Positions 29,032 through 39,828 of a stretch of 64,000 bases of DNA are shown here, piece after piece. The stretch spans positions 1 through 64,000 of the forward strand of contig CAMLKG010000012.1 of the NCBI GenBank assembly GCA_946480695.1, read 5' to 3'. Positions within the stretch are counted from its first letter, which is position 1; every line of letters begins with the position of its first letter. Source of the DNA: an uncultured Cellvibrio sp. (GTDB lineage: Bacteria; Pseudomonadota; Gammaproteobacteria; Pseudomonadales; Cellvibrionaceae). A program made the translations under genes and the position numbers. Under the pieces are notes generated by a model. That model worked only from the letters and a program-made list of their open reading frames with translations. It did no database searches and had not been told where the DNA came from.

Positions 29032-31538
29032 AAACCCCCGGTCCAGACATCGCACAATCCGGACAACCCGGGAGCCGCGCCCGGCAAGGGCAATCCGGGG
29101 CGCGGGAGCTGTCCGCGACAGCCGGCGGAGAATGGGTGCTGGTGGTGGAGGATGACGAAGCCGCGCGCCTGACCACCCGCATCACCCTGGAGCGTGCCGG
29201 CTACAGGGTGATGGAAGCCGCCAACTATGCCGACGCACGGGCAAGGTTCGCACAGCAGCGTCCGGATATCGCCTTGCTGGACGTAGTCCTGCCGGACGGC
29301 GATGGTTTTAGCCTATGCCGTGAATTGCTGGCGTTGCCGGGCGGGAAGGATCTCCCTATCGCCATGGTCACCGGCCTCGACGATATTGAATCCATTCATC
29401 GGGCCTATGAATCGGGGGCGACGGATTTCATTACCAAACCCGTTAGCTGGGGCACCTTGCCGTACCGCATCCGGTTTATTTTGCGCGCGAGCAAGGCCTT
29501 CCGCGACCTGAGCATCAGCGAAGGCAAAACCCGCGCGCTGCTGACCGGTATCCCCGATATCATCCTACGTATGGATCGCGGCGGCCATGTCATTGACATG
29601 CAGGCGGGCGCTTACGTCAATGACGTGGAAGAGTGGGTAATCCAGGATAAGCGAACCGGCGAAGGGTATTTGCCCGGCCCGGTGTATCGCACCCTGGCGA
29701 ATTCGATACGGCGCGTATTTGCCGGCCAGGGCGAGCAATTGGTGGAGTTCGACTGGACGCAGAAGGGGCCTTCACGCACCTGGGAAGCCCGCCTGATGTT
29801 GTGCGAGGAACAGGAAATTGTGATGGTGGTGCGCGACATCACCCGGCGCAAACGCCAGGAAGCCGAGTTGCGCCTGTGGGGCAAGGTATTTGAAGCCAGC
29901 AACGAAGCCATCCTGATTACCGACGCCAAATTGCGTATCGTCCTGGTCAACAAAACCTATGAAAAAGTGATGGGTTTCACCGAGGCCGAAGTCCTCGGGG
30001 TCGATACCGCCAAGGTCGGCGCCCGGCTCCATTCCCATGGCTTTTTCCGCAACCTGGTATCGGTACTCAAAGAACAGGGTTACTGGCAAGGCGAGTTGAT
30101 CAACCGGCGTAAGAATGGCGAGTGCTTTCCCACCTGGTATTCCATCAGCCAGGTGTTGAACGCGGACGGGCAACCGGAGAATTACGTAGCTATTTTCAGC
30201 GATATTTCGGAGCGCAAAAAATCCCGCGAACGCATCGATTTCCTCGCCCACCACGACAGCCTTACCGAATTACCCAACCGCGCCTTGCTCAACGACCGGC
30301 TGGAAATGGCGATTAACACCGCCAGGCGCCGCGATGAAAAAGTCGGGGTCTTGTTTATCGACCTCGACCGCTTCAAAAATATTAACGATTCGCTCGGCCA
30401 CGCCGCCGGTGACCAGATACTGCGGCAAACCGCCGCGCGCCTGACCACGGCGGTGCGCAATGACGATACCGTCGCCCGCCTGGGTGGCGACGAGTTTGTG
30501 GTGCTGTTGCCGCGTGTGCGCGACGAGCGCAGCCTGGCGGAAGTTGCTATTAAACTGCGCGGGGAAGTGCTCAAACCCTACATGGTGGACGATATGCCGC
30601 TGCACCTGAGCCCGAGTATCGGTATTGCGGTGTATCCGGATGATGGCGACACGCCCGGCGTATTAATCAAGAATGCGGATGCCGCCATGTACCTCGCAAA
30701 GGAAAAAGGGCGCAACAACTACCAGTTCTACACGCCCATATTGAACGCCCGGACCATCGACCGGCTCAAGCTGGAATACGACCTGCGCCTGGCCCTCGAA
30801 CAAAACCAGTTCGAGTTGCATTACCAGCCGCAAATCGACGTGCGCTCCAAACGGGTTTACGGGGCCGAGGCCCTGGTGCGCTGGCGCCATCCGGAGCGCG
30901 GCCTGGTGCCGCCCAACCAATTTATTTCCATCGCTGAAGAAACCGGTTTGATTATTCCCCTCGGGGCCTGGGTAATTGCCGAGGCGGCGCGCCAGGCCCG
31001 GTGCTGGCGGGAAGTGGGCCTGGGGGAATTGGTGGTAAGCGCGAATATATCGGCGCTGCAATTCCACCAGACCGGGTTCCTGGCGGAAGTCCAGCGATTG
31101 CTGGAGCAAGCCGGGACCCCGCCCGGTTCGCTGGAGCTTGAGTTAACGGAAAGCATGCTAATGGGCGATATGGAGGCTTCCATCCAGGTGCTCCAGGCCT
31201 TCCGCGACCTGGGTTACCGGATCGCCATCGACGATTTTGGCACTGGCTTTTCGTGCCTGAACTACCTGCGTCGCCTGCCGGTGAACCAGCTCAAGATCGA
31301 TCAATCCTTTGTGCGCGATATGCACACCGACGGCGCCTCGCTCGCCATAGTGACCTCCATTATTAACCTCGCCCAATCCCTGGGTATGGAAACCATCGCC
31401 GAAGGCGTGGAAACCGCGGAGGAATCCGCCTTGCTGGCCGGGCAGGGTTGCTACCTGATGCAGGGCTACCACTTTGCCAAACCCTTACCCGTCGCCCAAT
31501 TCGAAGACTGGTTCCGGCAGTGGGATGGCGGTTCATAA
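29028..31538 (+). CDS. Response regulator with PAS, GGDEF and EAL domains
   Basis: 836 residues from GTG 29028 (GTGA overlap with the kinase). A 40-residue polar N-terminus is followed by REC ([12 protein letters not shown], Asp85), two PAS-like regions (about 170-400), GGDEF with intact catalytic LGGDEF and I-site RNDD five residues before it, and EAL with [29 protein letters not shown] and AEGVE all present. Both halves look enzymatically competent, so net c-di-GMP effect is unclear. The kinase's HPt is the obvious phosphodonor. Two TonB-dependent receptors follow after 21 bp. Confidence 0.95.
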
Positions 31539-31559
31539 CGCAATGGGAGGGAAGGACAA

Positions 31560-33578
31560 TTGGTTAACAGCAACTTGAGGTTTGCGTCCACACCGGCTTT
31601 GCTGCTTGGTTCCTGCTTAACGTTTTCCTGCCTGGCGGATGAGGACCTGGCTTACCTGGAACTGAACCTGGGTCAATTGCTGGAGGTTCCGGTCACCGGT
31701 TCAACCTTGACGGAAGAATCCCTGAAAACGGTACCTTCGGTGGTGACTATCTTCACACGCGAGCAGATCGACCGGCTGGGGCTGGATTACCTCTACGAAT
31801 TATTGCGTTTGGTCCCCGGTTTCCAGGTTACCCGCAATGCCGACAATCCATTCAATTACACCTACAGCGCCGGTGGCCGCCGCCTGGGTAACCGCGCGCT
31901 GGAAATCCTGTTGGTGGTGGATGGCCGGTTGTTTGGCAACCCGCGTGCGGTCGGGGCGGATACCGGCGTCTCGCTGTTCCCGCTGGCGCAGATCGAACGG
32001 GTGGAAGTCATCCAGGGGCCGGGTTCGGCGCTCTATGGCTCGGGCGCCTATACCGGGGTTATCAATATCATCAGCCGCAAAGGCAAAACCAGTGTAAAGG
32101 CCAGCCTCGGCAGTGATAACCGCTACCAGGTGGATGGGCATTGGGCGGAGCAGTGGGGGGATTGGGACAGCAATGTGTTTTTCCATACCTATGGGGACTC
32201 GGGCCAAACCTATCGCCTGGCGGATGGGCGGACAACCAGCGATCCCCGCCGGGAACTGGATATAGACATAGACCTGCAAGGACCGTCTCGCCAATTCCAG
32301 GCTGCCTGGTATCGCCTGGAGGGAGACGATTTTTACACCTTTGAAAAAGTATTCGATAGCTTCAACCAGTACCGCCAGCAGTTCCGCCACCTGAGGCTGG
32401 AGCAGGTATTCCAGCCCGCCGGTAACTGGGACATGACCCTGAGCCTGTCTTACCGCGATGGCGAGCAATATTTCCACGCCCCGCTGGTGGATGCCGGCGG
32501 CCTTGCACCGGTTAGTCGCCCTTCCAGCCAGGCGCCCATGTTGGCCAAGGTAACCTTTGATGCGCAAGCCAGCCGGATTAACCTCGCCAACGAGTTGCAC
32601 CTGGACAAGCGGGGCAATGTGCAATTCGGCGTGGAATGGCAACAGGCCGAGCAAGCGGAAACTCGTGGATATACCAATTATGACCTCGGTCAAATGGTAA
32701 GGAATGAGCGGCCATTTACCTACTATGGCGACTTTGATTACTCGATTGTGGTGGAAACCGCAGTCGCGCGCGAAACTGCCGGGCTATACGGCCAATGGAT
32801 CTACGACTTGCGGCCGGACACCCGTATGACCCTTGGCGGGCGTTACGATTATTACGAGGATATAGGGGAACACATCAGCCCCCGCCTGGGGTTGGTACAC
32901 CAGGTCAACGGTGCCCAAAGTATAAAATTGTTGTACGGGGAAGCCTTTCGCGCCCCCAACTTTGTGGAAATTGCCCTGCAAAACAATCCTTACCTGAACG
33001 GTAACCCCAACCTCGACCATGAACTGGTCAGGACCTGGAACCTCGCGTGGCTCGCCACTGGCACCCGCACGAGCGTGGAACTGTCAGGTTTCTACAGCAA
33101 ATACGAAAACCCGATCCTGGCGGGCATCCAGGGCGCAACACGCATTTACATCAACGGTATGGACCAGGAAGCGCAAGGAGCCTCGATTGATGTGAATTGC
33201 CAATGGAATTCCCATTGGCTGTTGCGGACGAGCTACACCCATTTGTACGATTTACCGGATTCCGCCTTCGCAGAAGCCGAGCACCTGGCGATTGCGGCCA
33301 TTAATTATCAACAGGGACGCTGGAACCTGAGTTTATCCGCTAGCTACCAGGGCAGCCGGCAATATCTCCTCACGAACGACCAACACGGGACGCTTGCTGG
33401 CTACTGGCTCGCCAACGGGCAATTAAGCTATCGCTTTGACCCCCGGACAAGGTTAAGCCTGGGTATAAAAAACCTGCTGGATGAGCGTTATTCCAGCCCC
33501 GCGTTGGGTATAGGAATCCTGGGCGGGGTGCCCAATCGAGGACGAGAAACCAGCGTAAATATGGAGTGGCAATTTTAA
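31560..33578 (+). CDS. TonB-dependent receptor, first of a tandem pair
   Basis: 672 residues read from TTG 31560, the only start close to the strong GGGAGGGAAGGA site (31545-31556). Signal peptide about 1-26 (ALLLGSCLTFSCLA). Plug domain: VPSVVTIFTREQIDRLGLDY, RLVPGFQVTRN, VEVIQGPGSALYGSGAYTGVI. The 22-strand barrel ends EWQF. It is smaller than carbohydrate-type receptors and resembles the colicin I/vitamin-type group. Its position after a c-di-GMP phosphorelay suggests ligand sensing or ligand-induced uptake; ligand unknown. Paralogous to the next gene. Confidence 0.93.
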   Translation: MVNSNLRFASTPALLLGSCLTFSCLADEDLAYLELNLGQLLEVPVTGSTLTEESLKTVPSVVTIFTREQIDRLGLDYLYELLRLVPGFQVTRNADNPFNYTYSAGGRRLGNRALEILLVVDGRLFGNPRAVGADTGVSLFPLAQIERVEVIQGPGSALYGSGAYTGVINIISRKGKTSVKASLGSDNRYQVDGHWAEQWGDWDSNVFFHTYGDSGQTYRLADGRTTSDPRRELDIDIDLQGPSRQFQAAWYRLEGDDFYTFEKVFDSFNQYRQQFRHLRLEQVFQPAGNWDMTLSLSYRDGEQYFHAPLVDAGGLAPVSRPSSQAPMLAKVTFDAQASRINLANELHLDKRGNVQFGVEWQQAEQAETRGYTNYDLGQMVRNERPFTYYGDFDYSIVVETAVARETAGLYGQWIYDLRPDTRMTLGGRYDYYEDIGEHISPRLGLVHQVNGAQSIKLLYGEAFRAPNFVEIALQNNPYLNGNPNLDHELVRTWNLAWLATGTRTSVELSGFYSKYENPILAGIQGATRIYINGMDQEAQGASIDVNCQWNSHWLLRTSYTHLYDLPDSAFAEAEHLAIAAINYQQGRWNLSLSASYQGSRQYLLTNDQHGTLAGYWLANGQLSYRFDPRTRLSLGIKNLLDERYSSPALGIGILGGVPNRGRETSVNMEWQF

Positions 33579-33591
33579 TGAGGGATGCGAT

Positions 33592-35595
33592 ATGACCCTA
33601 ACCCGATATTTATTTCCCTGCGCCCTGGCAACCCTGTTGTCTTCACCGGTAGATGCCGATGGGCAGGCAATTATGGAAATGGACCTGGAACAATTACTCC
33701 AGGTCAGTATCACCGGTGCGACCCTGCGTGAAGAATCAATCAAAACCGTCCCGTCCCCTACCACCCTGTTTACCCGTGAACAATTGGACGACCTGGGGCT
33801 GGATTACCTCCATGAACTCCTGGCGTTGGTGCCCGGCTTACAAACCAATCGCGGAGCGGACATCCCTATCAATTATTCTTTCAGTATTCGCGGCCGGCGC
33901 CAGGGCGCGCGCGCGGTGGAAGTATTACTGTTGGTGGATGGCCGGGAGTTTTCAGATCCCCGTTCCGGTGGTGCCGACTCGGCGCTCTATTTATTTCCGC
34001 TGGCCAATATCGAGCGGGTGGAAATTATCCGCGGTCCCGCATCGGCCATATACGGATCGGGCGCCTTTACCGGGGTGATCAATATCATCAGCCGTACCGG
34101 CGCCAACCGGCTTAGCCTCGGGGCCGGTGAGCTGGGGCGGCGCAAGGCGGATATCAACCTCGCGCATACGGCGGGTGATTGGCATACCAATTTCTATACG
34201 CATCTGGCGGAAGATGACGGTGAGCTTTACCGCCTAGGCGATGTAACTACGCGGGACCCACGCCAGGAGCAGGTTATTGACTGGAATCTCGGGTTTCGCC
34301 AAACGAAGGTGCGGGCATTCGCGTCGCGTATGGAAGGCGAGGATTTTTATTCATTGGAAAAAATAAACAACGACATCAATTATTACCGCCAGGCATCGCA
34401 GCACATTCGGATAGAGCAGGGGGTTACCCCGTCGGAAGCCTGGAAGGCCACTGTTTCGGTGAACTACCAAAAGGCCAGCCAATCCTTGCATGGTGAGGTC
34501 ATACCCCGTGGCGCATTATCAGAACTCAGCACTCCGGCGAGCGATGAACCCATGCTCGCAAAAGCCAGGCTCGCCGGAGAGGCCTACCGCTTCCTGATTG
34601 CGAATGACCTGGTAATCACTCCGGATTTAAGTGTGCAGGTCGGTGGAGAATTAACGCATGAGCGCGAAACCCTTGCGCGAACCCGTACCACCTACGATCT
34701 TGAACAACTCGCCAATCGCAGTTACCCCATTTCCTATTACGGCAATTTCGAACATGAGTTTGCGGTAGGTTCGGAAAGCTCTCGCAACCTGGGCGGTGCC
34801 TACGCCCAATTGCTGTACAACCTCAACGATGCCACCCGCCTGGTTGGAGGTTTGCGTTACGACCGTTACGAATCCGTAGATGGCTACGCCAGCCCCAGGC
34901 TGGGGCTCACCCACCAGTTAACCTCCCATCAAACCGTAAAAATACTTTACGGAGAAGCGTTCCGAACCCCCGGTTTCGCAGAGACCGGCATCCTTAACAA
35001 TCCCGTGCTGGTCGGCAATCCGGAACTGGACAACGAAGCTGTCAAAACACTGGAATTCATGTGGATGGGGGCGTGGCGCAATATCAGCCTCGGCGCAACC
35101 ACTTATCACAATCATTATCAAAAACCGATTGAAACCGGTTTGATAAACAATGTGCGCACCTATGTGAATGGTGAAAATCAAAAAAATTACGGTGTCGGTT
35201 TGCGTATTGACTGGCAACTGAATCCGCGCTGGATGTTGCGCGCGAATTACAACAGCTTGCGAAATTTACCCGCGGCATACTTTCGCGAAGCTGATCAAAC
35301 ATCTTCATTCATCGTTAATTACCAGGGGGATAAATGGAACTGGAATTTATCCGCAGTCAATAATGGCACGCGCGAATATTTGCTCAGCGCAACGACGAGG
35401 GCAAAACTGGAACCTTATTGGATCGCCAACAGCCAATTGCGTTACCAACTAAACCGCACCACTAGCTTATCACTCGCCGCAAAAAATCTTTTCGATAAAG
35501 AATTTTTCACACCGCCACAAGGCACTGGTTTAGTAGGTGGAGTTCCAAATCGCGGGCGCGAGGCGAGTTTGGTTTGGCAGTGGGAATGGAAATGA
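33592..35595 (+). CDS. TonB-dependent receptor, second of a tandem pair
   Basis: 667 residues, a clear paralogue of the preceding gene: MDLEQLLQVSITGATLREES, LDYLHELLALVPGLQ, VEIIRGPASAIYGSGAFTG and the closing VGGVPNRGRE are shared. The gap to the first receptor is only 13 bp, with GAGGGATG before ATG. Signal peptide is about 1-21. Unusually it ends VWQWEWK, without the terminal Phe/Trp that usually marks outer-membrane barrels for assembly. The pair may bind related ligands or one may have diverged into a sensor. Confidence 0.92.
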   Translation: MTLTRYLFPCALATLLSSPVDADGQAIMEMDLEQLLQVSITGATLREESIKTVPSPTTLFTREQLDDLGLDYLHELLALVPGLQTNRGADIPINYSFSIRGRRQGARAVEVLLLVDGREFSDPRSGGADSALYLFPLANIERVEIIRGPASAIYGSGAFTGVINIISRTGANRLSLGAGELGRRKADINLAHTAGDWHTNFYTHLAEDDGELYRLGDVTTRDPRQEQVIDWNLGFRQTKVRAFASRMEGEDFYSLEKINNDINYYRQASQHIRIEQGVTPSEAWKATVSVNYQKASQSLHGEVIPRGALSELSTPASDEPMLAKARLAGEAYRFLIANDLVITPDLSVQVGGELTHERETLARTRTTYDLEQLANRSYPISYYGNFEHEFAVGSESSRNLGGAYAQLLYNLNDATRLVGGLRYDRYESVDGYASPRLGLTHQLTSHQTVKILYGEAFRTPGFAETGILNNPVLVGNPELDNEAVKTLEFMWMGAWRNISLGATTYHNHYQKPIETGLINNVRTYVNGENQKNYGVGLRIDWQLNPRWMLRANYNSLRNLPAAYFREADQTSSFIVNYQGDKWNWNLSAVNNGTREYLLSATTRAKLEPYWIANSQLRYQLNRTTSLSLAAKNLFDKEFFTPPQGTGLVGGVPNRGREASLVWQWEWK

Positions 35596-35884
35596 ATGTT
35601 GGAATGATTGGTATGGATGCCCTTGCTTCACGCAGCCAGGCATGTCCGAGGTAATGGCGACTTCCTGAATAATGGCGGCGTGACTCAAAATTGTGGTATA
35701 ACGGCATCTCAAACAGCTTTGACGAAACGCATGTCCGTAAAAATAGAGTCGAATTAGTTGAAACAACTGATATCGATCGACACAACGCTGGTCTCAAACT
35801 TATTTCGGTTTCCATATGGCTTGGGTTATATAGGTTATCGACGTATCCTAATTTCAATCATTCATTGTTTTTCTGATAAAACTT

Positions 35885-36199
35885 ATGAATAAACTATACA
35901 TACTATCCTTGTTGTTAATGGCAAGCAGTGCTGCTTTTGCTGATTCCACCCAAAAGGGGAAAATTCTGCGAACTGAAGGTCATTCAAACCCTAATTGCCG
36001 CACAGTCTTATTTAAAGAAAATGGATCGGGAAGTGAAAAGCTCTTTCGTATAAAGGATATTGCAGGGGATGATGATGTTTCGTCTGTTATTTTGACAGCG
36101 CTTGTGGCTCAAAAAGATGTTCAAATTACTTATGATCCAAGTGAAACTACCGGGTGTGGTTCGGAACCTAAAATTATTTACGTTGCAATCTATAATTAA
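35885..36199 (+). CDS. Small secreted protein of unknown function
   Basis: 104 residues with a clear signal peptide (MNKLYILSLLLMASSAAFA, cleaved before DSTQ). The mature part has two cysteines (in NCRTV and GCGSE) that could form a disulfide, and the strand-rich segment VILTALVAQKDVQITYDPS. No family recognised. Base composition is clearly more AT-rich than the neighbours, suggesting an acquired or fast-evolving gene. It stands alone, convergent with metE, with a 15-bp inverted repeat just after it. Confidence 0.65.
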   Translation: MNKLYILSLLLMASSAAFADSTQKGKILRTEGHSNPNCRTVLFKENGSGSEKLFRIKDIAGDDDVSSVILTALVAQKDVQITYDPSETTGCGSEPKIIYVAIYN

Positions 36200-36212
36200 A
36201 TTAGTTGGTTTG

Positions 36213-36269
36213 GCAGTTTAAGTTGCATTACGTTTTTCAAAACCTTCCTTAAATTGCAACTTAAACTGC
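36213..36269. terminator. 15-bp perfect inverted repeat between convergent genes
   Basis: GCAGTTTAAGTTGCA (36213-36227) and TGCAACTTAAACTGC (36255-36269) are exact complements around a 27-nt loop containing TTTTTC. The position between convergent genes suggests a bidirectional terminator, but the AT-rich long arm and long loop are unusual for one; an integration footprint is the alternative. Confidence 0.5.
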
Positions 36270-36283
36270 TGTTGTGCTCAATA

Positions 36284-38704
36284 TTAAACCAATTCCCGCT
36301 CCAAACGTTTTGCGGAAGACTTTGAAAATTCAGCACGTAATTCTTTCGCGGCTGCCACCATGTTAACCAACGCTGCTTCTGTTTCCGGCCAGCGGCGGGT
36401 TTTTAACCCGCAATCCGGGTTGACCCAGAGGCGTTGTACCGGAATTTCACGCGCGGCACGTTTCATTAAATTGACCATGGCTTTTACTTCCGGAACGTTG
36501 GGCGAGTGGATGTCGTAGACTCCTGGGCCTATATCGTTCGGATAATTGAATTTTTCGAAGGCTTGCAATAATTCGCCATCGGAACGCGAGGTTTCAATGG
36601 TGATTACATCTGCATCCAGGTCCGCTATCGCGTTGATAATGTCGTTAAATTCCGAATAACACATATGGGTATGGATTTGTGTTTCATCCTGCACGCCGCA
36701 TGAAGCAATACGGAATACATTTACGGCCCAATCCAGGTATTCCTTGCGATCCTTTTCACGCAGCGGCAAACCTTCGCGAATTGCGGGTTCATCAATTTGA
36801 ATCACCTGGATACCTGCCGCTTCCAGGTCCACCACTTCATCGCGCAGTGCCAATGCAATTTGTTGCGCGGTTGTTGCGCGTGGCTGGTCGTCGCGCACGA
36901 ATGACCAGGACAGCATGGTAATAGGGCCGGTGAGCATACCTTTTACCGGTTTTTTGCTGAGCGATTGCGCATAGCGCGCCCAGGTAACCGTCATTGGGGC
37001 AGGGCGGGAAACATCGCCGTAAATAATGGGTGGTTTTACGCAGCGCGATCCGTAACTTTGCACCCAACCAAATTGGGTAAAGGCATAACCATCCAACTGC
37101 TCACCGAAATATTCCACCATGTCATTACGTTCGGCTTCGCCGTGCACCAATACATCAATACCAATTTGCTCCTGCTTGGCAATGCAATCGGCAATTTCCT
37201 GGCGAATGCGGCCTTCGTATTCTATTAGGTTAATTTTTCCCTGTTTGAATTCGTTGCGAGTGTGACGAATGGAATCGGTTTGCGGAAATGAACCGATAGT
37301 CGTCGTGGGGAACGAAGGTAATTGTAACAATGCCTGTTGCCTGGCGATGCGCACTGCAAATTCCGATTGGCGCTGTGCCTGTTCGGGCCCTACTGCCCTT
37401 AAGCGTGCCTGAACCTCCGCGTTATGGATTTTTGCGGATGTCAGGCGCGTATGTGCGGCTTCCGTGCTGGCGGCCAGCGTTTGGCGCGCGATAGTATCGA
37501 ACGGACGAGTTAATAATGTTTTTAACGATACTGTCTCATGTACTTTTTGCTTGGCGAACGCGAGCCAGCTTTTAATATCCGCCGGCAATTTTTCCTCGCG
37601 TTCCAAATTAACTGGCGAATGCAGTAATGAACAGGAAGGGGCAACCCATAAGCGATTACCTAAACGTTCTTGTGCCTGCTCTAGCAACAGCAGCGAATCC
37701 TCCAAATTGTTTCGCCAGATGTTACGCCCATCCACCACACCAATCGATAAAATTTTATGCGCGGGCAGGCGATCGATAACCGTTAAGACTTGCTCCGGTG
37801 CGCGCACTGCATCGATATGCAAACCGGCGACCGGTAAATGCACAGCGGTGGAAAGGTTTTCTCCCAGCGCACCAAAATAAGTGGCCAATAGAATTTTTAA
37901 TTGGCGGTGCTGCAAACGGTTGTAAACCGATTCAAATGCGCGCTGCCACTTTGTGGGTAAATCAAGCACCAGTACAGGTTCGTCTATTTGAACCCACTCG
38001 GCACCTGCGGAGGCCAAGGCATTTAATAATTGTTGATAGGCGGGCAGGATATTTTCCAGCAAGTCAAAGCGATCAAAAGCACCGCCTTTTTCCTTGCCCA
38101 GGAAAAGGTAACTCAGTGGGCCGAGGATAACAGGCTTTACCTTGTAACCGAGTGCGATGGCTTCTGTAGTTTCATCAATGATTTGCGGCCAGCTTAGTTG
38201 GAACCTTTGGCCAGCGTGGAATTCGGGTACCAGGTAATGGTAGTTCGTATCAAACCATTTGGTCATATCGGAAGCGGTAGTGGGGTTGCCTGTTGGTGCG
38301 CGGCCGCGTGCAACACGGAACAGCGTATCCAGGTCCACGTCCTGGCAGGGTTCAACGGCAAATTCATTAACCTCACCCGTGTGTTGGTGCGCGCAACAAT
38401 TCTGGCCATCATCATGGTTGTGTGGCGCGTTGGCATTTGCATTTTTGCGATGGCGCGCCGGGATATTGCCCAGGGTGGCGGAAAGGGTCAGGACCTGGTC
38501 ATACCAGGCGAAATCGCCGGTGGGGATTAAATCAAGCCCCGCATCGGCCTGTAATTTCCAGTGGGCTTTGCGCAGCTCGCGACCTATGTCTTCCAATTGC
38601 TGCTGGTTTATATCGCCACGCCAATAGGCTTCCTGTGCTTTTTTCAGTTCGCGGTCGCCGCCAATACGCGGAAAGCCCAGGTTATGCGCAATCACGTTAG
38701 TCAT
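36284..38704 (-). CDS. metE: Cobalamin-independent methionine synthase MetE
   Basis: 806 residues against about 753-760 in E. coli. Conserved motifs: [17 protein letters not shown] at the start, [11 protein letters not shown] opening the C-terminal domain, [18 protein letters not shown] and [16 protein letters not shown] [14 protein letters not shown] carrying the zinc-ligand cysteine, and HTHMCYSEF. It transfers the methyl of 5-methyl-THF polyglutamate to homocysteine. The extra length is mostly an insertion at about 88-120 with His95, His97, Cys103, Cys104, His106, His108 and Cys120, placed just before [11 protein letters not shown]. Divergent from metR, its expected activator. Confidence 0.96.
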   Translation of the reverse strand: MTNVIAHNLGFPRIGGDRELKKAQEAYWRGDINQQQLEDIGRELRKAHWKLQADAGLDLIPTGDFAWYDQVLTLSATLGNIPARHRKNANANAPHNHDDGQNCCAHQHTGEVNEFAVEPCQDVDLDTLFRVARGRAPTGNPTTASDMTKWFDTNYHYLVPEFHAGQRFQLSWPQIIDETTEAIALGYKVKPVILGPLSYLFLGKEKGGAFDRFDLLENILPAYQQLLNALASAGAEWVQIDEPVLVLDLPTKWQRAFESVYNRLQHRQLKILLATYFGALGENLSTAVHLPVAGLHIDAVRAPEQVLTVIDRLPAHKILSIGVVDGRNIWRNNLEDSLLLLEQAQERLGNRLWVAPSCSLLHSPVNLEREEKLPADIKSWLAFAKQKVHETVSLKTLLTRPFDTIARQTLAASTEAAHTRLTSAKIHNAEVQARLRAVGPEQAQRQSEFAVRIARQQALLQLPSFPTTTIGSFPQTDSIRHTRNEFKQGKINLIEYEGRIRQEIADCIAKQEQIGIDVLVHGEAERNDMVEYFGEQLDGYAFTQFGWVQSYGSRCVKPPIIYGDVSRPAPMTVTWARYAQSLSKKPVKGMLTGPITMLSWSFVRDDQPRATTAQQIALALRDEVVDLEAAGIQVIQIDEPAIREGLPLREKDRKEYLDWAVNVFRIASCGVQDETQIHTHMCYSEFNDIINAIADLDADVITIETSRSDGELLQAFEKFNYPNDIGPGVYDIHSPNVPEVKAMVNLMKRAAREIPVQRLWVNPDCGLKTRRWPETEAALVNMVAAAKELRAEFSKSSAKRLERELV

Positions 38705-38810
38705 AACAAATCCTGTTTAAAAAATAGGGTTAATCGAATCACAATTAATCGGGCGTGGCGTAATGCCTGGCCGGTATGGGAGCATTGTGTTAAACGGACT
38801 AACATGAATC

Positions 38811-38830
38811 AAACTGATAATTTTCAGTTT
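38811..38830. promoter_or_regulatory. Palindrome between metE and metR, probable MetR site
   Basis: AAACTGA (38811-38817) and TCAGTTT (38824-38830) form a perfect inverted repeat around TAATTT, close to the MetR consensus TGAA-N5-TTCA at its core. It lies in the 192-bp divergent gap about 65 bp from the metR ATG. Binding is inferred from position. Confidence 0.5.
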
Positions 38831-38896
38831 AAACATGAATTTTTTTAATGTTATGATCGGTGGGAAAGGTTTAAATACCACTACGGAAGCAATCCC

Positions 38897-39814
38897 ATGA
38901 TCGAAATCCGTCATTTGAAAACCCTGGCTGCATTGCGCGAAACCGGAAGCCTGGTTGAGGCCGCGGAGCGCTTATTCCTCACCCAGTCAGCCCTTTCTCA
39001 CCAAATCAAAGAGCTGGAATCCCGGTTGGAGTGCGAATTATTTATCCGTAAAAGCCGTCCACTGCGTTTTAGCGAGGCGGGCAAGCGCATTTTGCAATTG
39101 GCCGATGAGGTTATCGCCAAGGTGTCGGAAGCGGAGCGCGATGTAAAAAAACTGGTGCATGGTGAAGCGGGGCGCTTATACATGGCGATTGAATGCCACA
39201 GCTGTTTCAATTGGCTAATGCCTACCATTGATACCTACCGTAACCGGTGGCCCGGTATTGAATTGGATTTTTCGGGCGGTTTTACCTTTGAGCCCTTACC
39301 CGCACTAGCGCAGGGTGAAATAGATTTGGTCATTACGTCTGACCCGCAAGTTATTAAAGGGGTAGAGTATGTGCCCTTGTTTGGTTATGAAATGCAAATC
39401 GCACTGGCGAATAATCACTTATTAATTGAGAAAGATTTTTTGCAGCCCCGGGATTTGGCCGCGCAAACGTTAATAACCTATCCCGTTGCGCGTCATCGTT
39501 TGGATATTTTCAAGCAGTTCCTGGAGCCTGCGGGGGTTGAACCCAGTGCCGTGCGCACCTCGGAATTAACCTTGATGATGGTGCAGTTGGTCGCCAGCGG
39601 GCGTGGCATTTGCGCTTTACCTAATTGGGTATTGGCGGAGTATGTGGGGCAGGGGCTAATCAGTGTGCGTTCGGCAGGTGCGGAAGGTATCTGGCCAACG
39701 CTTTATGCCGCAGTGCGCGAAGAACAAATGCAAACACCTTTCGTACAGGAATTTTTGCAATTGGCGAAAGCCCATTGCCTGAAGCATTTGCGTGGTGTTG
39801 TCCAAATCAACTGA
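38897..39814 (+). CDS. metR: LysR-family regulator MetR
   Basis: 305 residues. The N-terminal LysR helix-turn-helix is LVEAAERLFLTQSALSHQIK, and IEIRHLKTLAALRETGSL is the usual MetR opening. An effector domain from about 90 follows, with MAIECHSCFNWLMPTID, a MetR hallmark. MetR activates metE with homocysteine as co-inducer. The divergent position to metE with a palindrome between fits this. It is convergent with the GGDEF-EAL gene 15 bp away. Confidence 0.94.
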   Translation: MIEIRHLKTLAALRETGSLVEAAERLFLTQSALSHQIKELESRLECELFIRKSRPLRFSEAGKRILQLADEVIAKVSEAERDVKKLVHGEAGRLYMAIECHSCFNWLMPTIDTYRNRWPGIELDFSGGFTFEPLPALAQGEIDLVITSDPQVIKGVEYVPLFGYEMQIALANNHLLIEKDFLQPRDLAAQTLITYPVARHRLDIFKQFLEPAGVEPSAVRTSELTLMMVQLVASGRGICALPNWVLAEYVGQGLISVRSAGAEGIWPTLYAAVREEQMQTPFVQEFLQLAKAHCLKHLRGVVQIN

Positions 39815-39828
39815 TACCATCGCAGGTG

